Source: an uncultured Sulfolobales archaeon
GTDB lineage: Archaea > Thermoproteota > Thermoprotei_A > Sulfolobales > NBVN01
Length of the DNA: 51,051 nucleotides
NCBI GenBank assembly: GCA_938045815.1
Contig: CALIBI010000010.1
Location: forward strand, 1-51,051
Direction: 5' to 3'
The position numbers were made by a program, and so were the translations under genes. Positions 9,518 to 16,813 of this stretch are shown piece after piece (the first letter of the stretch is position 1; every line of letters starts with the position of its first letter). Below the pieces are notes generated by a model. That model searched no databases and had not been told where the DNA came from. It saw only the letters and a list, made by a program, of their open reading frames with translations.

Positions 9518-10052
9518 TGACAGACAGCCTCCACCCACTAATTACTGATTTAAGAATCTTTAATAGGACGCCCTCCTCAATAAGCACCTTATCTAGGTAC
9601 TCGTTGATTTCTTCCTCATTAGATAAGACAGCTATTTTAGTTATTTTCCTCACTCTATACTGAATGAGGTCGTCAAGATTACTTTCGAGCTTAAGTAAGC
9701 TGATAGCGATTTCCGGTTCTTTCGCGGAAGCTTCTCTGATTCTATGCATGAGCTCACGTACTTCAAGGTAAAACCTAGTCTTCAGCTTAGCGAAATCTTT
9801 ATCACCACTCCCTTTCTCGCTTATTAAAGCCATAGCAACCTCTCGAGGATCCAGCATGCTTTCCTTGATTTCCACTGATCCATCCTTGCTTAAGAGTTCT
9901 GCTAGCCAGAGAGGTATCGAAGCCTCAACACCCCTACTTAGTAACTCTGTAGAACTCCCTACAGTAAGCTTACCTAAATCCCTAAAAACAGCTACCTTAA
10001 CAGGACTTAATTCGTGGTAGTACGTTGCTAGACCTACTAGGGACTTTATCAT
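9501..10052 (-). CDS. gins23: GINS complex subunit Gins23
   Basis: A 183-residue subunit of the archaeal GINS complex, which ties MCM and the Cdc45/RecJ-like protein into the active helicase. The N-terminal half holds the small beta-rich B domain with GVEASIPLWLAELLSKDGSVEI, matching the Psf2/Psf3 'lPlWLA..L' signature; the helical A domain follows. B-before-A order and linkage to mcm identify Gins23 rather than Gins15. A TATA-like TTTAAATACTAT lies roughly 35-45 bases upstream, consistent with a nearly leaderless transcript that continues into mcm. Confidence 0.85.
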   Translation of the reverse strand: MIKSLVGLATYYHELSPVKVAVFRDLGKLTVGSSTELLSRGVEASIPLWLAELLSKDGSVEIKESMLDPREVAMALISEKGSGDKDFAKLKTRFYLEVRELMHRIREASAKEPEIAISLLKLESNLDDLIQYRVRKITKIAVLSNEEEINEYLDKVLIEEGVLLKILKSVISGWRLSVIERKQ

Positions 10053-10114
10053 GGTACTCCAAACACTATCTAACCGCTACATAGTATTTAAACTTACTAC
10101 TTAATCACTAAACA

Positions 10115-10141
10115 CACGAGAAATACTTAAAAGCTCTCGTG
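10115..10141 (+). promoter_or_regulatory. TATA box of tRNA-Lys(CTT) framed by a perfect 7-bp inverted repeat
   Basis: CACGAGA and TCTCGTG are perfect inverted arms 13 bases apart, and between them lies ATACTTAAAAG, a TATA element about 30 bases before the tRNA 5' end. The TATA role follows from spacing; the arms could be a regulator site or chance. Confidence 0.55.
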
Positions 10142-10157
10142 AGTCAATGTAAAGGAA

Positions 10158-10254
<97 letters not shown>

Positions 10255-10279
10255 CAATCATGATCATAAATGCTCGGAG

Positions 10280-10329
10280 ATGAGGAGTGGTCACCGCCTG
10301 AAGAACGTGATGAAGGCTCGTGTTACTGA
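10280..10329 (+). ncRNA. Box C/D guide sRNA, 26 nt downstream of tRNA-Lys(CTT)
   Basis: Read directly: C-like ATGAGGA, 11-nt guide, D' box CTGA, 5-nt spacer, perfect C' box GTGATGA, 12-nt guide AGGCTCGTGTTA, D box CTGA. This is the canonical archaeal architecture with the expected 11-12 nt guide spacing, which directs 2'-O-methylation by fibrillarin/Nop5/L7Ae. The C box has one departure from RUGAUGA. Proximity to the tRNA suggests a tRNA-sRNA co-transcript. Targets were not determined. Confidence 0.72.
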
Positions 10330-10428
10330 TCCCCCTAAAACACCAACGTTCACGGACTCCAAAACTCAGTAGTCTTATCACTAAACATATTTATAAGCTC
10401 CACGCCAAAGTTGATGTGGGTTGGGAGT

Positions 10429-10668
10429 ATGTGTGAGCTGACTGTGAGGTTGAGTAGCGGTAAGGAAGTAGTGGTTACTGAGGATGTTTTGGGCACCATA
10501 TATAAGTATATGAGGTTCTCACTAACTCTTGAGGAACTCGCGCGTGAGTTAGGTCTTGAGAATTGGGAGGAAGCTTACGATTTGGTGAAGAGATTCCCGG
10601 CTTGGGTAGCATGGACACCACCGTCTTTCTTTAGGTACATAAAAGAGAAACTATGTGTTGAGAAGTGA
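10429..10668 (+). CDS. Small protein of unknown function
   Basis: About 79 residues (MCELTVRLSSGKEVVVTEDV...), mixed beta then helical, ending PSFFRYIKEKLCVEK; no domain recognised. The segment LTLEELARELGLENWEEAYDLVKRF looks like a helical, possibly HTH-like unit, but no more can be said. The ORF track starts at a TTG at 10411, but a TATA-like ATATTTATAAG at about 10387 predicts transcription near 10415, so ATG 10414 or 10429 are the realistic starts; I chose the latter because the earlier residues (MWVGS) look non-conserved. It heads a run of four same-strand small genes. Confidence 0.7.
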   Translation: MCELTVRLSSGKEVVVTEDVLGTIYKYMRFSLTLEELARELGLENWEEAYDLVKRFPAWVAWTPPSFFRYIKEKLCVEK

Positions 10669-10762
10669 GGTAGTAGGCTCGTAGGAGAGCTTCCTCTTTA
10701 AGTCGCGTAGAAACGTACGTTTTAGATTGGTTTGCCGGATAGCTTAGAATGCGTGTGCAAAT

Positions 10763-11284
10763 ATGTGTAAGCTAGAGGATTCAGCGAGCGCGAGTATTGG
10801 TGTGGAGGGGAGTATGGAGAATCTTTGCTGGCCCCCTACCTACGTAGCTACCGTAACTTACGGTAAGGAAGAATTCGCGGAGCTCGAAATAGGTGATGCT
10901 TTTTTCTCTCTAGATCCGGAAATCAAGGTTTGTAGGACTTCCTACGGGGGAGTTCTCTTAGTGAAGACTTCGTTAACTGAAGATATCGCTACTAAGTTAT
11001 TACTAGCTAACCCCCCATCAACTCTCCATAGATTTATGAAAGTCATTTTTTGTTGTGAATCCACTAGATTAGCTGAGTGTTTAAGAAACAACATTACGGT
11101 TTTGTCTGGAATCAATTTTAGCTCCCTACGTGTTAGTGAGAGGTCGGGCGTGAGTCACGAATATATCGTTGAACTACTCAATACTGTGGGGTACCGACTG
11201 AGTCGAGGTAAGCAAGGTCTTACTCTAAGCGTAGAACCCTTCAGAAGCTTCGTTTGCTTCGCTAAGCAGCTCCTTAATTTTTAA
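10763..11284 (+). CDS. THUMP-like domain protein
   Basis: A 173-residue protein. From about residue 25 ([33 protein letters not shown]) through [33 protein letters not shown] and [23 protein letters not shown]...LTLSVEPF, the order of strands and helices resembles the THUMP RNA-binding domain found in tRNA-modifying proteins such as Tan1 and ThiI. No catalytic domain is attached, so it may act as a tRNA-binding partner. The assignment is by pattern only. The start is an ATG; the first 20 residues look unconserved and an internal start (MENLCWPP) is possible. Confidence 0.55.
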   Translation: MCKLEDSASASIGVEGSMENLCWPPTYVATVTYGKEEFAELEIGDAFFSLDPEIKVCRTSYGGVLLVKTSLTEDIATKLLLANPPSTLHRFMKVIFCCESTRLAECLRNNITVLSGINFSSLRVSERSGVSHEYIVELLNTVGYRLSRGKQGLTLSVEPFRSFVCFAKQLLNF

Positions 11285-11316
11285 AACACTTCCTTGTTTT
11301 TATTTCTGGTGGTAGT

Positions 11317-11811
11317 GTGGGTGAGCTGAGAAAGATAGAAGTAGTAGATATTCCGGTACCTCAAGGGACTAATATCGTAATAGGTCACACACACTTCATT
11401 AAGTCTGTTGAGGATATTTACGAAGCTTTGATAACTTCATCAACAGTGATTAAGTTCGGTATAGCTTTTAACGAGGCTAGTGGTGAGAGGTTAGTTAGGA
11501 GTGACGGGAACGATGAGGAACTAATTAAGTTAGCTGAGGACGCTGCTCTCAAGATAGGTGCTGGACATACTTTCGTGGTTTACTTGAGGAATGCCTGGCC
11601 CATAAACGTGTTGAACTCTCTGAAGAATGTGCAGGAGGTATGCAGGATATACACAGCAACAGCAAACCCTGTTCAAGTACTAGTTGCTGAAACTAATCAA
11701 GGTAAAGGAGTCATAGGAGTTGTTGACGGCTTCACAGTAGTTGGGGTTGAGAACGCTGAGAATAAGAAGCACCGTCACGAGTTTCTTAGGAGAATAGGTT
11801 ACAAGAAATAG
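11317..11811 (+). CDS. Adenosine-specific kinase family protein (DUF355)
   Basis: A 164-residue protein strongly resembling the small archaeal/bacterial family annotated as adenosine-specific kinase (Adenosine_kin). Signature stretches are [60 protein letters not shown] and the glycine-rich [11 protein letters not shown]. Full length for the family. The true reaction of the family is not well established. A GGTGGTAG ribosome-binding site lies just before the GTG start. Same-strand neighbours are not obviously related in function. Confidence 0.85.
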   Translation: MGELRKIEVVDIPVPQGTNIVIGHTHFIKSVEDIYEALITSSTVIKFGIAFNEASGERLVRSDGNDEELIKLAEDAALKIGAGHTFVVYLRNAWPINVLNSLKNVQEVCRIYTATANPVQVLVAETNQGKGVIGVVDGFTVVGVENAENKKHRHEFLRRIGYKK

Positions 11812-11849
11812 GAAAAACTTACTTTCGTTTAGTTAGTGGCTGATCAACA

Positions 11850-12482
11850 ATGTTTTCTAGCGCTTTCCTTAAGTGCTTATCAAGACAAGAACTACAGGCA
11901 GGTAAGCTTAAGCTGCTCTTCTACAAAATCATTAAGGAGGCAGAAATAGAGTTCTACGAGAATAGCTTTGAGGAAGTCCTTAAATTAAGACCCAGCAGCT
12001 TAGTAAGGCGTGAAAAACTAAGAAGAATATGCAGGAATTCTGACGCGGCACTAATAAGTGGAAACAGTATAAAACTATTCGTTAATTTTAGGGAGGTTTC
12101 CCCAAGTATCCAACTACTCAAAATACCCGCGGTGGTTAAGGAGATACTAATAGCTAAAGCATCAACAAGTAATAACACTACTAGCGAGGATTCAGAACCT
12201 GAGTTTATGAGTCTCAAACTAGAAACAGAAAAAATTGAGTTGAGTGAGGAACTCATAGCTTTTGATTCAGTGATTAGTGGGGATCTAGATGACAGCGTGT
12301 ACGCGTTGAAGATAGTGAGTGATAAGCTAAGTTCCGTCATAACTGTTAATGAAATAAGAAAGTATTTGAGTAAGCAAGTTAAGACCTCACTCAAGAAGCC
12401 TCCAAAGAAAAACAGAAAAAGAAAATCTAAAAGGAAAAGGAAACGTAGGAGAGGCAGGAAAACCTCCAGGAGGTCTCGCTAA
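11850..12482 (+). CDS. Unknown protein with a strongly basic C-terminal tail
   Basis: A 210-residue protein without a recognised domain. The first 180 residues are helical and mixed-charge, with an acidic, serine-rich linker (NNTTSEDSEPEF); the last 30 are almost entirely Lys/Arg (KKPPKKNRKRKSKRKRKRRR). Such a tail usually means nucleic-acid or ribosome binding. There is no signal peptide or membrane segment. It is the last of the four-gene group. It could be a lineage-specific RNA- or DNA-associated factor; nothing shows its role directly. Confidence 0.72.
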   Translation: MFSSAFLKCLSRQELQAGKLKLLFYKIIKEAEIEFYENSFEEVLKLRPSSLVRREKLRRICRNSDAALISGNSIKLFVNFREVSPSIQLLKIPAVVKEILIAKASTSNNTTSEDSEPEFMSLKLETEKIELSEELIAFDSVISGDLDDSVYALKIVSDKLSSVITVNEIRKYLSKQVKTSLKKPPKKNRKRKSKRKRKRRRGRKTSRRSR

Positions 12483-12510
12483 TAAGTCTCACCTTAATTG
12501 TTGGTAGCCC

Positions 12511-13461
12511 TTATATGAGGAGAGCAAGCAAGGCTTTTTGTGCGTGAAGCCTGTTCTCTGCTTGATCCCATACTACCGACCAAACACCGTCTATGACCTC
12601 ATCCACTACCTCCATACCTCTTAATGCTGGTAGGCAGTGCATGAATATAGCGTCTTTCTTAGCTAGCTTCATGAGTTCAGGCGTTACTCTAAACTTACTT
12701 AAATCTCTTATTCTCTTCTCTCTTTCTGCTTCCTGACCCATGCTAACCCACACGTCCGTATAGACTACGTCAACCCCTCTAACAGCTTCATCAGGCGTTC
12801 TCACTATCTCTATTGAGGAACCAGATCTTGAGGCTTCCTCCTCAGCTATCTTAAGTATTTCTGGGTTGGGGTCGTAACCTTCCGCAGTACCTATCCTTAC
12901 ATTGACTCCTAATTTGCTTGCTGCCAGTATTAGTGAGTGAGCCACGTTATTGCCTCCATCACCCACGTAAGCTACCGTAACTCCTTTCAGTCTTCCTTTC
13001 TTCTCGTATATCGTCAACATATCTCCTACTGCTTGGCACGGGTGCTCTCTATCACTCAAGGCGTTTATGACTGGTATGTTAGCGTACCTAGCAAGCTCCT
13101 CTAAGTCACTGTGTTTATAAACTCTTGCGACGATACCGTCAACATATCTTTCCAGGACTCTTGCTGTGTCAGCTATTGTCTCGCCTCTACCGAGCTGGAG
13201 TTCCTGCCAATTAACAGTTATTGAGTGACCACCTAACTGAACTATAGCTTGCTCAAAACTAATTCTGGTTCTAGTGCTTGGTTTCTGGAAAATCATCATG
13301 ATTGTCTTACCTTTAAGTACCGGTATTATTCTCTCACCACCGTAAAACCTCTGCTTTAAGTTGTAGGCAGTGTTCAACGTAAACGTGAGTTCTTCTGACG
13401 TTAAGTCAACTATCGAGAGGAAATCCCTTCCTTTCAAGGATCTCACGAGGCTTACACCCAC
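12511..13461 (-). CDS. argF: Ornithine carbamoyltransferase
   Basis: Transfers carbamoyl from carbamoyl phosphate to ornithine to give citrulline. The carbamoyl-phosphate motif FQKPSTRTRISFE (STRTR at 62-66), REHPCQ, the ornithine loop and catalytic HCLP near the C-terminus are all present; length 316 is normal. SMGQEAE and the HCLP cysteine fit OTC rather than aspartate carbamoyltransferase. No other arginine-pathway gene is nearby. The start GTG lies about 10-30 bases from TATA-like AATAAAATTTATTTT, shared back to back with the divergent regulator gene, so transcription is probably nearly leaderless. Confidence 0.95.
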   Translation of the reverse strand: MGVSLVRSLKGRDFLSIVDLTSEELTFTLNTAYNLKQRFYGGERIIPVLKGKTIMMIFQKPSTRTRISFEQAIVQLGGHSITVNWQELQLGRGETIADTARVLERYVDGIVARVYKHSDLEELARYANIPVINALSDREHPCQAVGDMLTIYEKKGRLKGVTVAYVGDGGNNVAHSLILAASKLGVNVRIGTAEGYDPNPEILKIAEEEASRSGSSIEIVRTPDEAVRGVDVVYTDVWVSMGQEAEREKRIRDLSKFRVTPELMKLAKKDAIFMHCLPALRGMEVVDEVIDGVWSVVWDQAENRLHAQKALLALLI

Positions 13462-13527
13462 ACAATATTTAAGACGAGCAAAATAAATTTTATTTATAAC
13501 CCTAGACTCAATTAATTTTTGAAGATC
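13462..13527. promoter_or_regulatory. Divergent promoter region between argF and the DUF4443 regulator
   Basis: AT-rich: CAAAATAAATTTTATTTATAACC contains overlapping TATA-type elements facing both ways, about 25-30 bases from each gene start. Both genes appear leaderless or nearly so. The neighbour is a winged-helix protein, so control of argF by it is possible but unproven. Confidence 0.55.
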
Positions 13528-14178
13528 ATGAAGAAGATGATGGTACTCCTCAAAATAACTGAGGAGAGAGGCGGTGTTAAACCGGCTTTCTCACCCTACC
13601 ACGTTTTTAAGTTACTTGAGTTTCTTCACGCGCGTGGTGTTAGTAGTAGGCATGAGTTAATGAGGTTGCTAGGTCTGGGTGAAGCTAGTGTTAAGACCCT
13701 GCTTAACAGGTTGAGGGAGATTGGCCTAGTGAGTATTTCAAGACCCCACGGCACTAAACTGACGGAAGCCGGCAGAGAACTAGTAGGTAGTCTTGTTAGC
13801 ATCATAAAATTGATTCCTCACTTAAGACTTGAGAGCGTGTGTGTTAACTGCACTATCTCAGGACTCGTCTTAAGTAGTGGCTATGCTATCCTACGTAAGG
13901 TTGGTGGGGTGGTGGTTCTTAGAGATTTGATAGTTAGGGAGGGCGCGGACGGAGCATTAATACTGACGTACTCTAGAGGAACTTTTTATCTTCCTGTGAC
14001 TGGGGGTCTAGAAGAACTAGGGGATGAGGAACTACATCAGCAGTTAAGAGATTTTCATGTTCGTGATGGTGACTTAATAGTCTTGGGTATGTGTTACTCA
14101 AGCGATAGAGAGAGGTGTCTTGCGGCAGCAGTTAATGCGATCATTAAAGTCTTGAGTTTTGAGGGTAGTGAGGAGTGA
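13528..14178 (+). CDS. Winged-helix transcription regulator, DUF4443 family
   Basis: An N-terminal winged helix (PYHVFKLLEFLHARGVSSRHELMRLLGLGEASVKTLLNRLREIGLVS) is followed by a C-terminal ligand-binding-like domain with two cysteines (VCVNCTIS), the layout of the archaeal DUF4443 regulators. I use the ATG at 13528 rather than the TTG at 13519 because TTTATTTATAACC about 30 bases upstream suggests a leaderless transcript there. The last codons overlap the Dph6-like gene by four bases (GTGA), so the two are co-translated. The effector is unknown; the divergent promoter with argF makes that gene a candidate target. Confidence 0.8.
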   Translation: MKKMMVLLKITEERGGVKPAFSPYHVFKLLEFLHARGVSSRHELMRLLGLGEASVKTLLNRLREIGLVSISRPHGTKLTEAGRELVGSLVSIIKLIPHLRLESVCVNCTISGLVLSSGYAILRKVGGVVVLRDLIVREGADGALILTYSRGTFYLPVTGGLEELGDEELHQQLRDFHVRDGDLIVLGMCYSSDRERCLAAAVNAIIKVLSFEGSEE

Positions 14179-14855
14179 GGGGGGTAGCGCTATATACCGG
14201 GGGTAAGGATTCTCATTTCGCTCTAATGGAAGCCTTAAGAGCAGGCATACTAGTAGATTTGCTCATCATAGTTGTTCCGGCAGTCACTGATTCCTGGATG
14301 TTCCACTCTATCAACGTAGAGTTTTCTAAACTCCACGCGGACTTAATGAGTGTTGATAAGGTTGTAGTGCGTTCAGGCGGTATCAAAGAACTTGAGGTCT
14401 TAGAAGTTATTTCCAGCCTCAAGAAACTAGGTCTACGTTCTAAGTACGAATACCTAGTTTCGGGGGCCGTAGCCTCTAAGTACCAGAGAGAAAGAGTTGA
14501 TTTAATAGCTGAAGAACTCGGGTTAAACCACGTAGCGCCTTTATGGGGTCGTGATCAGAAAACCCTCCTGCTAGAGGAAGTTAAGCACATGAGCTTCATA
14601 GTCACTGCTATCCAGGCGTACGGGCTTAATATGAAGTGGTTAGGCACCACGATCAGCGAGAGTAATGTTAAGGAGTTCCTTAATGATCTTGAAAAACGTG
14701 GTATAAGTCCTGTTGGTGAGGGAGGAGAATTCGAGACTTACGTGATTTCTTCAAAACTCTTTAGGAAGGGAGGTGTTTACGTAGAGTCAGCTAGATTAAT
14801 TAAGCACCCACTACATGGGTTCGGATACTACATCATTGAATCTGCTAGAATATAA
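14175..14855 (+). CDS. dph6: Diphthine--ammonia ligase-like protein (Dph6 family)
   Basis: A 226-residue ATP-PPi pyrophosphatase fold protein: the P-loop YTGGKDSHFALMEA starts the protein and GEGGEFETYV, diagnostic of the Dph6/MJ0570 family, is near the C-terminus. In archaea this enzyme is thought to amidate diphthine on elongation factor 2 in the last step of diphthamide synthesis. It begins with GTG inside the stop of the upstream regulator gene. Full length for the single-domain archaeal form. Confidence 0.9.
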   Translation: MRGVALYTGGKDSHFALMEALRAGILVDLLIIVVPAVTDSWMFHSINVEFSKLHADLMSVDKVVVRSGGIKELEVLEVISSLKKLGLRSKYEYLVSGAVASKYQRERVDLIAEELGLNHVAPLWGRDQKTLLLEEVKHMSFIVTAIQAYGLNMKWLGTTISESNVKEFLNDLEKRGISPVGEGGEFETYVISSKLFRKGGVYVESARLIKHPLHGFGYYIIESARI

Positions 14856-15093
14856 CTAACTCCTAGACAGGGGGGTGTTTGTACGGGTTTAGATCCTCAA
14901 GAACCCGAACTAATAATCAGGATCCTCAAATAATATGTGTAAGCACGGAAACTTCAAATGATTTAAAAATAATATCTGAAAACACTGAATTCAAACGGCG
15001 CACTACCCTCAAAGAACCAATAATTAATAGTGAAACAACATGAGACTATGAGATTACGGTAGTGATTGTTTCGATAGCGTTGATGATTGATGC
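14856..15093. other. Intergenic region between convergent genes, nothing firm
   Basis: About 240 bases, AT-rich. GGGTT...AACCC could form a small hairpin just after dph6 and may act in termination. No ORF, tRNA or box C/D pattern was found. Confidence 0.4.
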
Positions 15094-16152
15094 TTACTTC
15101 TTAAACCAAGCGTCAAGTCCTCTGACTTGAGATTTAAGAAATTCTCTGTATGCTTTCCTCAGCCTCTCCACCGCGCCACTAACTCTATCTTCTGAGAAAT
15201 CGTGTTCTTCTACTAGGATTTTTCTTATTTGTTCGGGGTTAGGTTCGTCCCACTTGATGGTGTACGAGTCTGTTACTGGCGGGTTCAGGAATAGCTTCTT
15301 AATTTCCTCATAGTTGAAGTCTATCTTAACGTTAGGGATTGTCTTGATAGCTTTCTCAAAGCTTCCGTAAGTTTTTATTAGTTTGAGTGCTGTTTTAGGA
15401 CCCACGCCCTTAACTCCTTCGGGGTTGAAGTCTGTCCCGAGAAATATCGCTATATCTATTAGTTGTTCTCTACTCACCCCTAATTGCTTAAGTAGTGTGT
15501 CTAGCTCTATAATCTCAGGCTTTATCTCGACATACACCTCCTTACCCGGCAACTTACGTTTACCGCTAATTGTTAGGTTTCTTAAGAGTCTGGGTGTGTT
15601 GAATAAGAGTGAGTCATAGTCTTGCGAGACTGATGCCCACACATCACCTTTCCTAGCCATATGAGCAGCTTGCGCCTCACCTTCCGATGGTGCGTTTACG
15701 TAGGGTATGCCCATAGCGTTCAATAACCTCCTAGAATCTTCAACCATATCTGAGGTTAGTCTCCCAGTAGCTTGCGCGTACTTTCGTGCTTCCTCAATCC
15801 TGCCCTCCGCTATCGCTGCCTCGTACTTCTTAATGAACTCCTCTTTAATCGCTAGTCTCTCAGCGATCTCCTTAGCTTTCAGTTCAGGAGGCTTACCATC
15901 AAACACGTATACTGGTTTAAGACCTGACTCCACGAGATTAATGGTTCTGTAGAAAAGCCCGCTTAAGTGGCTCGTCACACGCCCTCTAGAATCCATTAAG
16001 GGGGTTCCGTCAGGCTGTCTTATCGCTGCCAAGAACTGGTAGAGAGCGTTATAAGCATCAATAGCTACAACCTTACCTCTTAACTCCCTCAAATCACTAA
16101 CAACCCTCACTACAGAAGTCTCCTCAATCAATTCTCTCAAATTAACACCCAT
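15094..16152 (-). CDS. fen: Flap endonuclease 1
   Basis: Removes 5' flaps during Okazaki-fragment maturation and base-excision repair. The N domain (VVAIDAYNALYQFL...GRVTSHLSGLFYRT), FDGKPPELK, the I-domain acidic cluster in PSEGEAQAA and SQDYDSLLF, and the H2TH region GTDFNPEGVKGVGPKTAL are all present in 352 residues. The C-terminus GLDAWF is a PCNA-interacting (PIP) box preceded by Gln. TATA-like CTAAATAATAAC and a GGTGA lie upstream. Confidence 0.97.
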   Translation of the reverse strand: MGVNLRELIEETSVVRVVSDLRELRGKVVAIDAYNALYQFLAAIRQPDGTPLMDSRGRVTSHLSGLFYRTINLVESGLKPVYVFDGKPPELKAKEIAERLAIKEEFIKKYEAAIAEGRIEEARKYAQATGRLTSDMVEDSRRLLNAMGIPYVNAPSEGEAQAAHMARKGDVWASVSQDYDSLLFNTPRLLRNLTISGKRKLPGKEVYVEIKPEIIELDTLLKQLGVSREQLIDIAIFLGTDFNPEGVKGVGPKTALKLIKTYGSFEKAIKTIPNVKIDFNYEEIKKLFLNPPVTDSYTIKWDEPNPEQIRKILVEEHDFSEDRVSGAVERLRKAYREFLKSQVRGLDAWFKK

Positions 16153-16317
16153 GAGAGAGTTTCACCTAACTAAACTAGGTATTCAAAGTTATTATTTAGG
16201 AATAATCCTGAACAACACGCTTCTGTGGGATTCATGATTTCTCATCCCCGTATCTCTTACCTCCATGATTAAAGATTCGTTGAGGACATTCGCTACGAAC
16301 AGTAGAGAAACGACACA

Positions 16318-16542
16318 TTAAGAATTTACTGCATTCCAAGCGACGCGCTCCTTCAGCTTACTTAACTCACCATTATTGAACACGATCTCATCACATGGTC
16401 TTATCTGTTTCACGACCTGCTCTATCCTAGTGTTAACTTCTATCGTGCTAAGTCCCTTTCCCTATTTTGTGGAGGTTTCGGGGTGAATGATTAAAGCTAT
16501 CACATCTCCCTTGACTCTCCACACATTCAGGCTTACAACCAC
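16318..16542 (-). pseudogene. Small ORF (about 74 codons) interrupted by an in-frame amber codon
   Basis: From GTG 16542 the frame reads VVSLNVWRVKGDVIALIIHPETSTK, then TAG (16462-16464), then GKGLSTIEVNTRIEQVVKQIRPCDEIVFNNGELSKLKERVAWNAVNS and a TAA stop. Both halves have coding-like composition in one frame, so a decayed small gene is more likely than chance. I do not recognise the family. Confidence 0.45.
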
Positions 16543-16664
16543 ATACTAAGTACATCCCAACAAACACACCAAAACAACAAACCTCCACTAAATAGAGGCA
16601 GTTCTTCACTCCTAACTAAAGTCTTAAGCTCTTACAAGAAACGATTAAGTCTTGAAATCAAAGC

Positions 16665-16686
16665 TAGGGATATTCTGCTTGTTGTA
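16665..16686 (+). repeat. Left copy of a 21-nt near-perfect direct repeat
   Basis: TAGGGATATTCTGCTTGTTGTA matches TAGGGATTTCTGCTTGTTGTA at 18522-18542 with a single one-base gap. The two copies bracket the orphan 547-residue gene. Confidence 0.6.
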
Positions 16687-16768
16687 GAGATAAAGCAAAG
16701 CTGAACTTATAAAGCTAGGTCTCCTGAACACTCAGAACCTCAAGCTACGGTAATTCTACAAAAGACAA

Positions 16769-16806
16769 AAATTTATAGAGATACCTCCCGTATAATATAT
16801 GGGGTG
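16769..16806 (+). promoter_or_regulatory. Promoter and ribosome-binding site of the orphan exported-protein gene
   Basis: TATA-like AAATTTATAGAG lies about 40 bases before the ATG at 16814, placing transcription near 16800, and GGGGTG at 16801-16806 is a good ribosome-binding site seven bases before the ATG. This argues the gene is expressed. Confidence 0.5.
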
Positions 16807-16813
16807 TATCTGA

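Larger units (their letters stand above)
16153..16813. other. 660-base gene-poor region
   Basis: Apart from the amber-interrupted ORF at 16318-16542, a copy of the 21-nt repeat at 16665-16686, and the promoter of the following gene, I see no gene or RNA here. Confidence 0.5.

Noticed and set aside
12511-13461. Aspartate carbamoyltransferase as identity
   Set aside because: The HCLP motif and SMGQE loop fit ornithine carbamoyltransferase; no pyrI-type neighbour is present.
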